Notes under the pieces: model-generated
The model's input: the letters and a program-made list of their open reading frames with translations, nothing else
What the model was told of the DNA's origin: nothing
Databases searched by the model: none
Shown: in pieces, positions 59,168-64,000 of the stretch
How positions within the stretch are numbered: position 1 is the stretch's first letter
Layout: each line of letters starts with the position of its first letter
NCBI RefSeq assembly: GCF_034190915.1
Contig: NW_026947507.1
Location: 35,675,501-35,739,500, forward strand
Source of the DNA: Cavia porcellus
Taxonomy: Eukaryota; Chordata; Mammalia; Rodentia; Caviidae
Direction: 5' to 3'
Length of the DNA: 64,000 nt
Program-made: the position numbers and the translations under genes

Positions 59168-59755
59168 AATGTTTATAATGTTTTCAGTTACTATAGCAAA
59201 ATACTTTAAGGTGATGGATATTTTTTTTTTTTTTGAGACAGTGTTTCACCATGTAGTGCAGGCTGGCTTTGAATTCACTATGTAGCCTATGCTGTCTTTG
59301 AACTCATAGCCATCCTCCTGTCTCAGCCTCCTAGTACTGGGATTACAGGCATGGACCATCACACCCAGCAAGGGTGGGTGTTTTATAAAGAAAAGAGGTT
59401 TGCTTGATCCATAGTTCTGGAGGTTCAAGGACATGGGGTAGGCATTATTTCTGTGCTGGTGAGGACCTCACAGTGGTTGCAGTGGACACCATCATGGTAA
59501 GAGAACATGCTAAAGAGAGATCACATCGTGAAATGAGCCAGGAAGTCAGAGACTGGGAGGGGCCAGTTTTGTTTTTTTATTGCAACCGTCTAGCAGGAAC
59601 TAACTTGAATCTCAGAACTGCATTCATTCCTTCTGAGGACAGCCCCCATGGACTTCCCACTAGGCTCCACTCTACCCATGCCCATCCTGGAGCCTAGCCT
59701 TCCAACGCATGGACACTTGGGGGACACAGTCAAATGACATCCAAACCGTAGCATC
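59168..59755 (-). mobile_element. MLT1-type LTR (antisense) split by a B1
   Basis: GTTACTATAGCAAAATACTT before a B1, then ATAGTTCTGGAGGTTCAAGG, GGACAGCCCCCATGGACTTC and ACACAGTCAAATGACATCCA. These are the reverse complement of a MaLR LTR. An antisense B1 is inserted at about 59221-59370. The frame at 59404-59697 has no coding meaning. Confidence 0.7.
59221..59370 (-). repeat. B1 SINE (antisense) inside the MLT1-type LTR
   Basis: TTTTTTGAGACAGTGTTTCA, GCAGGCTGGCTTTGAATTCA, then GGCATGGACCATCACACCCA. Confidence 0.88.
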
Positions 59756-60681
59756 CAAAAAGAGAAAACTGCTCTTTTTATTTAAACGAAAGCCTATCTT
59801 CTAGTCTCCTACTTATTATTTCATGATCTTACCTGCCTGAAGAATTGTAGAGTCCTCACCTTCTGCCCACTGAAGTATTTCTTGGTGTGTGTCCCAACTT
59901 GACAATTGCATCAAAATATAATTCATTAAGCCAAACATTTTTATTTAAAGTTGAATAAGGACATAACTTGTAGATTTTTAAAATCATGAGCAAAAAGATT
60001 GTTATTTTGTTACGACCTCTTAAATCTCCAGTTTCCAATTAAATATCTACCATTCTTTTGAGAGTGAGTTATTTGGACTCCCAGGACTACCACTGGCCAG
60101 GTGTGGCCTCTGCTTAGAAGATGTAGGTCTTGCTGTTTGGTGGTATAGTCCCTGTGGGAGCGTGGACAGCTTTTGCTTCATTTCCCCTCCGAAGTTACAG
60201 GTTGGGTACACTGAACAAGGAAACAGTATCCACGCTAAGTAGGGCGGGAACCACTCTGTTTTAAAAGGCTCATGCATGACAAGTGCCAGTATCACTTGTA
60301 AAAGCTTTATTGGAAGAGCTTCCAGGGTCCCAAAAGGACATACTGACTTATGAGTCACCACCCTGAAAGGAGCCCAAAGCTATCACCTCCTGCCAGGTAA
60401 TGGAGTAATTTTTACCATAAGCAGTGTTGCCTAATGAGACATCTGACAGTCACCTTATCAGGTTTCCAGGGCAACAAAACTGGAAAGTTAATCCTAGGTC
60501 ACACTTGTCTTTAGAGAGGACAGAGGTTTGTTAAACTTTTGTAACTTTTCAAAAATATCTTTACAAAGATGATTGTGTTTTCAAATTTGCCTAAAGTAAA
60601 TAAATGACTCTGACATAGCCTTGTACTCTTCTGGCTTATATTCTTTTTCATATATTACAGTTTTTTCCTTTTTTTTTTTAG

Positions 60682-60827
60682 GTCTAATCAAATATTCAGA
60701 ACGGGTGTATGAGGCATGTATGGACACGTTTGATTGTCTTCCTCTTGCTGCCCTCTTAAACCAGCAGTTTCTCTGTGTCCATGGAGGAATGTCACCTGAA
60801 ATCACTTGTTTAGATGACATTAGGAAA
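60682..60827 (+). CDS. PPP3CC: PPP3CC exon 5, residues 162-210 with CVHGG motif
   Basis: Acceptor TTTTTTTTTAG|GTCTAATC and donor AGGAAA|GTAAGT. Completes Cys162, then [35 protein letters not shown] and [12 protein letters not shown]. His195 of CVHGG matches the family metal ligand His199 of the alpha isoform. Residues 163-170 (LIKYSERV) include Leu at 163 where human gamma has Arg and alpha has Lys. The exon is 146 nt, enters in phase 1 and ends in phase 0 at Lys210. The second conserved metal His, the calcineurin B-binding helix, and the calmodulin-binding and autoinhibitory parts are beyond the window. Confidence 0.97.
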
Positions 60828-61094
60828 GTAAGTAATATCTTATTATTCTCACAGATATGTTTTTAAATATTTTTTTATTGCAGCCAACTGATACATTTTT
60901 AGCTGAAATTTTAAAATGCAGATAATCAAAAATAAGAAAATAGAAATTACCTATGGTCTCCTTGTTGTAAGATTCTGCTTAAATTGATACAAATTTACCA
61001 GCAATTTTCTTGCATTTTAAAAATTAATTCTGTGCCTTTTTCAATAGAAGTGTAAAATTCTTAGGCTAAAGCTATGAAATAATTCTACCACCAC

Positions 61095-61425
61095 CGCCTG
61101 GGGATTGAACTGAGGCTCACTTACCACTCAACCATATCTGTACCCCTTTTTGTTTTGACAGGGTCTCACTGACCCTGGTTCCTGTTTTCCTCCTCAGCCT
61201 TCTGAGTAGCTAAAGGTACGATGCGTACCATCTTGCCTGCCTTGAAACTTAAATTATGGCAAAATACAGAGGGAACAAAACTGGGATATAATCCTAGTCC
61301 TTGACGAAGTTGCTTGGTATTTGTTTTGTTTTGTTTTTTTGTTTTCCCAGTGCCAGGAATCAAACTCAAGGACCTGCACTAGCCAAGCAGGTGCTGTGCT
61401 GCTGAGCTACATCCTCAGGCCCAAT
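61095..61425 (-). repeat. Antisense SINE pieces: ID-like, short B1, ID-like
   Basis: ID-like remnant (61100-61148). B1 lacking its middle (61155-61242). ID-like body (61347-61422, CAGTGCCAGGAATCAAACTC, ending ATCCTCAGGCCC). Confidence 0.72.
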
Positions 61426-61629
61426 TCACCGACTTTGACATTGTAAATGATAAAGTTTAATTGTTCCACTTGCCTTACATGGTCATTATTTCAAAGACTC
61501 TTTGTCTTCATTGCAAAAAGAGGACCAATCTTTGTTCTACATGATGATCTTCTTTACCTTTGTATTTTCTTAGTCTTCTTGTGTAGTTACTGAAAGTAGA
61601 GATTTGTGTGTTTGTAAAACTATTTTCTC

Positions 61630-61735
61630 TGGGACTGGGAATATAGCTCAGTGGCACCAAGTGCCTTTCTGGCAAGTGCAAGGTCATGAGTTTGATCCCT
61701 GGTACTTTAAAAAAAAAAAAGCAAAAAACAAAAAA
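61630..61735 (+). repeat. ID-like SINE
   Basis: GGGACTGGGAATATAGCTCA, GGCAAGTGCAAGGTCATGAG, GATCCCTGGTACTTTAAAAA. Confidence 0.87.
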
Positions 61736-61761
61736 CTTTTTCTCTGAATTAAAGTCAGCCT

Positions 61762-61813
61762 CCTGCTGGGCATGGTGGCACATGTCTATAATCCCAGCAC
61801 TCAAGAGGCTAAG
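61762..61813 (+). repeat. B1 SINE 5' part, cut by the LINE insertion
   Basis: TGCTGGGCATGGTGGCACAT and CCCAGCACTCAAGAGGCTAA stop abruptly at the first LINE base. The rest of the B1 may resume after the window. Confidence 0.8.
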
Positions 61814-62543
61814 GAAAGCACGATCGGACTTCCGGGAGAACATGGCGGACAGATAACAGCAACTACCGGAGGCTCTCTGAAAACTAGGCTCAGAAGCCAG
61901 GTATGGTGCGGACTAAAGAGACATAAGCAGGTGGAGTTATGCTCTGCTGACTCAGGAACGAACTCGGCTGAGAGAAACCAACTTGGAATGCAGTCCTGGT
62001 GCTAAAACAGGAACAGAAAAGCCTCGCTGCTGAGGCTGGACCCCACGCCATTTGGGTTTCCCGCCGCGCGGTGGCTGGCTGCCTCTACGTCGGCTCGGCA
62101 AGGAGAGAGACGCACGGAAACTCTGAGAACGGGAGTCTGTGAACGGAGTCGAAAACAGGACAGGCAGGGAGGCATGTTCTGACTTGTGGCGAGGTGAGTG
62201 AGAGAAACTGACACTCCACCACAGTTTGACTCCAGCGGACTTTCTGGGCCCGGGCAGTCCTGTGGGAGCAGGGCGCGCTGGCGACTCCAGCCACACATTC
62301 CCCTCTCGGGCGGGATTGGTGAAAAGTGTCTGGCCTGCGTGACGCTGCCGGCGGACCCCGTAGGCTGGCCCAACCCAGATCCCAGAGCCTGACGGAGGCC
62401 GGGAGGGGCGGGCCCCCGCGTAGGCTGCCTGGTGTGCAGCAGTGAGTGGAAACACCTAACCGGCGCAATTCGATCAGGCTGTGGCTGACAGAGAGAGAAG
62501 CTAGGCCTCTCATATAAGCTTGCATATATAAGGAACAGAGAAT
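61814..62543 (+). promoter_or_regulatory. LINE 5' UTR / internal promoter
   Basis: GC-rich and CpG-containing, unlike the surrounding intron. A YY1-like motif lies within 40 bases of the start, where YY1 sets the start site of L1 promoters (established for human L1). No tandem monomers are seen. Open frames on the minus strand (62085-62525, 61952-62455) are compositional. Confidence 0.6.
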
Positions 62544-63626
62544 ATGGGAAGAGGCAGCAACAAGAAAGGCTCCTCGGCCCCCAATTCTAAGAAACAGGCA
62601 ATAACAGACACCGCACCATTACACATAAGGCGCCATATAGAGAGCCTCATAGACCAATTCAGGAATGAAGTTATCAACGACCTGAAGCTAGAAGTATGCA
62701 AAATAGTTAGAGAAATACTAAGCACCACCCAAGAAAAAACAGATGGTGGAATGGAAGAACAGAAAAAGAGGGGAGAAGTGTTTGATGGAGAAAACAGGGA
62801 AAGCATAGAATACGTGAAGCAGGTTCAAAGGGACTACCAAGAAACTAAGAAGTCTATCGAAGACTGGCATAACAGCTTGAAAGAAACTAAGGACAGACTA
62901 TCTGAACTGGAGGGCAGAATTGTAATATGGGAGAATGAAATGAAAAACTTCTTAAAAATAACAAAGAAACAAACAGCAATAATACAAAGACAAGAAGATG
63001 ATAAGAGGAGCCATAACTTAAGGATTAAGAACATAAAAGAAGAAGTAGGGACACAAACAAATGAACTACAAAAGCTACTCACAGAAATAATCCAGGAGAA
63101 TTTTCCTAATTTAGCAAAAGGTAAAGATACTCAGATGTATGAGGCATACAGGACCCCAGCTACCTACAACCCAAACAGAGCAACACCCAGGCATATAATA
63201 ATAAAAATTCCAGAAATTCAATACAAGAACAGAATATTAAAAGCTGTCAGAGACAAGAAGCAGACCACTTACAAGGGGGCACCCATCAGAATTACAGCAG
63301 ATTTCTCTGCACAAACCATCAAATCACGAAGAGCTTGGGGGGAAATAATTCAAGCTTTGAAAGATAATAATCTCCAGCCAAGATTGAGATATCCTGCACA
63401 ACTGTCCCTCGAAATTGATGGAAAAACAAGGTGCTTCCAGAATAAAGAGGAACTGGGGGAATTTGCAACCACCAATTCAACTCTACAGAGAGTATTGCAG
63501 GATATTCTAAAAAAAGAAAAATACAAAGAATCCAGAAATAATGGAGGCCACAACGAATGGAGCAGAGAACAAAGTGAAGAAGACAAACTGACAGCTACTG
63601 ACAGAATAAGAGCTCAACAGAAATGA
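62544..63626 (+). CDS. LINE-1-type ORF1 protein, intact (360 aa)
   Basis: An L1 ORF1p-like RNA-binding chaperone that coats its own RNA in cytoplasmic ribonucleoprotein. The N terminus is basic and low-complexity (MGRGSNKKGSSAPNSKK). About residues 45-150 form a charged heptad-rich stretch expected to be the trimerising coiled coil (for example EIVREIL-like and KETKDRLSELEGRI segments). About 155-255 is the RRM-like domain, with HNLRIKNIKEEVG. About 210-330 holds ATPRHIIIKIPEIQYKNRIL, GAPIRITADFSAQT and the C-terminal domain with LRYPAQLSLEIDG. The Lys/Glu-rich C-terminal tail is longer than usual (360 residues versus about 340 for human ORF1p). There is no frameshift or internal stop. Whether it is expressed cannot be judged. 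Confidence 0.9.
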   Translation: MGRGSNKKGSSAPNSKKQAITDTAPLHIRRHIESLIDQFRNEVINDLKLEVCKIVREILSTTQEKTDGGMEEQKKRGEVFDGENRESIEYVKQVQRDYQETKKSIEDWHNSLKETKDRLSELEGRIVIWENEMKNFLKITKKQTAIIQRQEDDKRSHNLRIKNIKEEVGTQTNELQKLLTEIIQENFPNLAKGKDTQMYEAYRTPATYNPNRATPRHIIIKIPEIQYKNRILKAVRDKKQTTYKGAPIRITADFSAQTIKSRRAWGEIIQALKDNNLQPRLRYPAQLSLEIDGKTRCFQNKEELGEFATTNSTLQRVLQDILKKEKYKESRNNGGHNEWSREQSEEDKLTATDRIRAQQK

Positions 63627-64000
63627 GGCAGAGAAGATTGGATGGTAGGAACAGCTATTTTAGAGAAAATGACATCTTAATAGGTAATACTGATTTAGTA
63701 TCATCTTGTTTTGAAGTCTCATCTAGCTTTTGTCCTTCTGTCTCCAATGGTCCAAATAGGTTGTATCTTACTGGATTTTATTATGTATGATAGTATAAGC
63801 AAAAACCTTTTAAAGACAAGGAGATTATACAGAAACCATTGTTCATTTTCTGTTAGTCGATTCTAAATACTCTGTAATGCTGTCATTCTCTTGAATGGTT
63901 TTACATTGTTTTGATATACTTAATGCTACAGTATACGAAGTTGTACTCAAGGATTTCAAGGAAAGAGATAATATGGTAACTACTTTTAGGTCAGGATTAT

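Larger units (their letters stand above)
54456..60681 (+). other. PPP3CC: PPP3CC intron 4 (6.2 kb)
   Basis: GTAAGTATAA donor; acceptor tract of T residues ending TTTTTTTTTAG. SINEs and older repeats are listed separately. Nothing is recognised in about 54770-55290, 55595-56220, 56815-57150, 57875-58680 and 59760-60680. Confidence 0.92.
60828..64000 (+). other. PPP3CC: PPP3CC intron 5, 5' part
   Basis: Donor GTAAGTAATA. No exon 6 is seen before the window ends. It contains SINEs and the LINE at 61814. Nothing is recognised in 60830-61095 and 61440-61630. Confidence 0.85.
61814..64000 (+). mobile_element. LINE-1-derived element, ORF1-only (HAL1-like), runs off the window
   Basis: A GC-rich 5' UTR of about 730 bp begins with a CGGACTTCCGGGAG segment and a YY1-type AACATGGCGG at 61839-61848, as at L1 promoters. 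ORF1 (62544-63626) is intact. After its stop there is no ORF2 start. Instead 63627-64000 reads as 3' UTR, with two modules (63775-63860 and about 63905-64000) matching those at 32.7-33.3 kb and 48.7-49.1 kb. The 5' end looks complete, and the open ORF1 implies a young insertion. An internal deletion of an ordinary L1 is the alternative. Confidence 0.75.

Noticed and set aside
59404..59697. 97-codon + frame in intron 4
   Set aside because: It lies within an antisense MLT1-type LTR, with no domain.
61952..62525. Minus-strand open frames of 123-167 codons in the LINE 5' UTR
   Set aside because: They are GC-driven frames opposite a known type of LINE promoter, with no recognisable product.
62544..63626. 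ORF1 as a host gene or a PPP3CC exon
   Set aside because: Its coiled coil plus RRM-like layout and the LRI/RITADFSA motifs are those of L1 ORF1p. It is single-exon and flanked by LINE UTR sequence.

Overview
This is a nuclear mammalian window, from a rodent by its repeats. It is filled with two SINE types: a B1/7SL-like element carrying the internal tandem duplication of rodent B1, and an ID-like element derived from a tRNA-Ala body. LINE-1 pieces, MaLR-type LTRs, MIRs and Tigger-type DNA transposon relics are also present. The form of the ID-like SINE (tail next to GGTACCGATAAAAATG) suggests Castorimorpha, perhaps beaver, but that lineage call is inference.

The one host gene recognised is PPP3CC, the gamma catalytic subunit of calcineurin, on the + strand. 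Five coding exons are present: 9505-9553, 37388-37585, 37919-38043, 54344-54455 and 60682-60827. Their phases fit exactly and give the first 210 residues, from MSGRRF to DDIRK. This covers the N-terminal arm and most of the metallophosphatase core (GDIHG, GDYVDRG, GNHE, CVHGG). The rest of the phosphatase domain, the calcineurin B-binding helix, the calmodulin-binding region and the autoinhibitory segment lie beyond the window. Exon 1 sits in a CpG island (about 8550-9760) whose upstream half is a GC-rich minisatellite of about 68-74 bp units with a GC box.

Layout: 1-8550 is intergenic, mostly SINEs, an antisense L1 3' end and a MaLR LTR. 8550-9760 is the promoter island and exon 1. 9554-37387 is intron 1 (27.8 kb), holding L1 tails, two MIRs, an RPL9 retropseudogene, MLT1-type LTR pieces and a 0.95-kb insertion with a perfect 20-bp target duplication. 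Exons 2 and 3 are 333 bp apart. 38044-54343 is intron 3 (16.3 kb), with Tigger relics, a 59-bp minisatellite, MaLR LTRs and an RPL21 retropseudogene. 54456-60681 is intron 4, with an inverted MIR pair and an MLT1-type LTR. Intron 5 starts at 60828 and contains a LINE inserted into a B1 SINE at about 61814.

The most unusual item is that terminal LINE. It has a GC-rich 5' UTR with a YY1-like site and an intact 360-codon ORF1. It then runs straight into 3'-UTR-like sequence with tandem modules and shows no start of ORF2. Related 3'-end copies lie at 32.7-33.65 kb (minus) and 48.66-49.2 kb (plus). This looks like a half-LINE (HAL1-type) family. No bacterial-type system, CRISPR array or structural RNA gene was seen.
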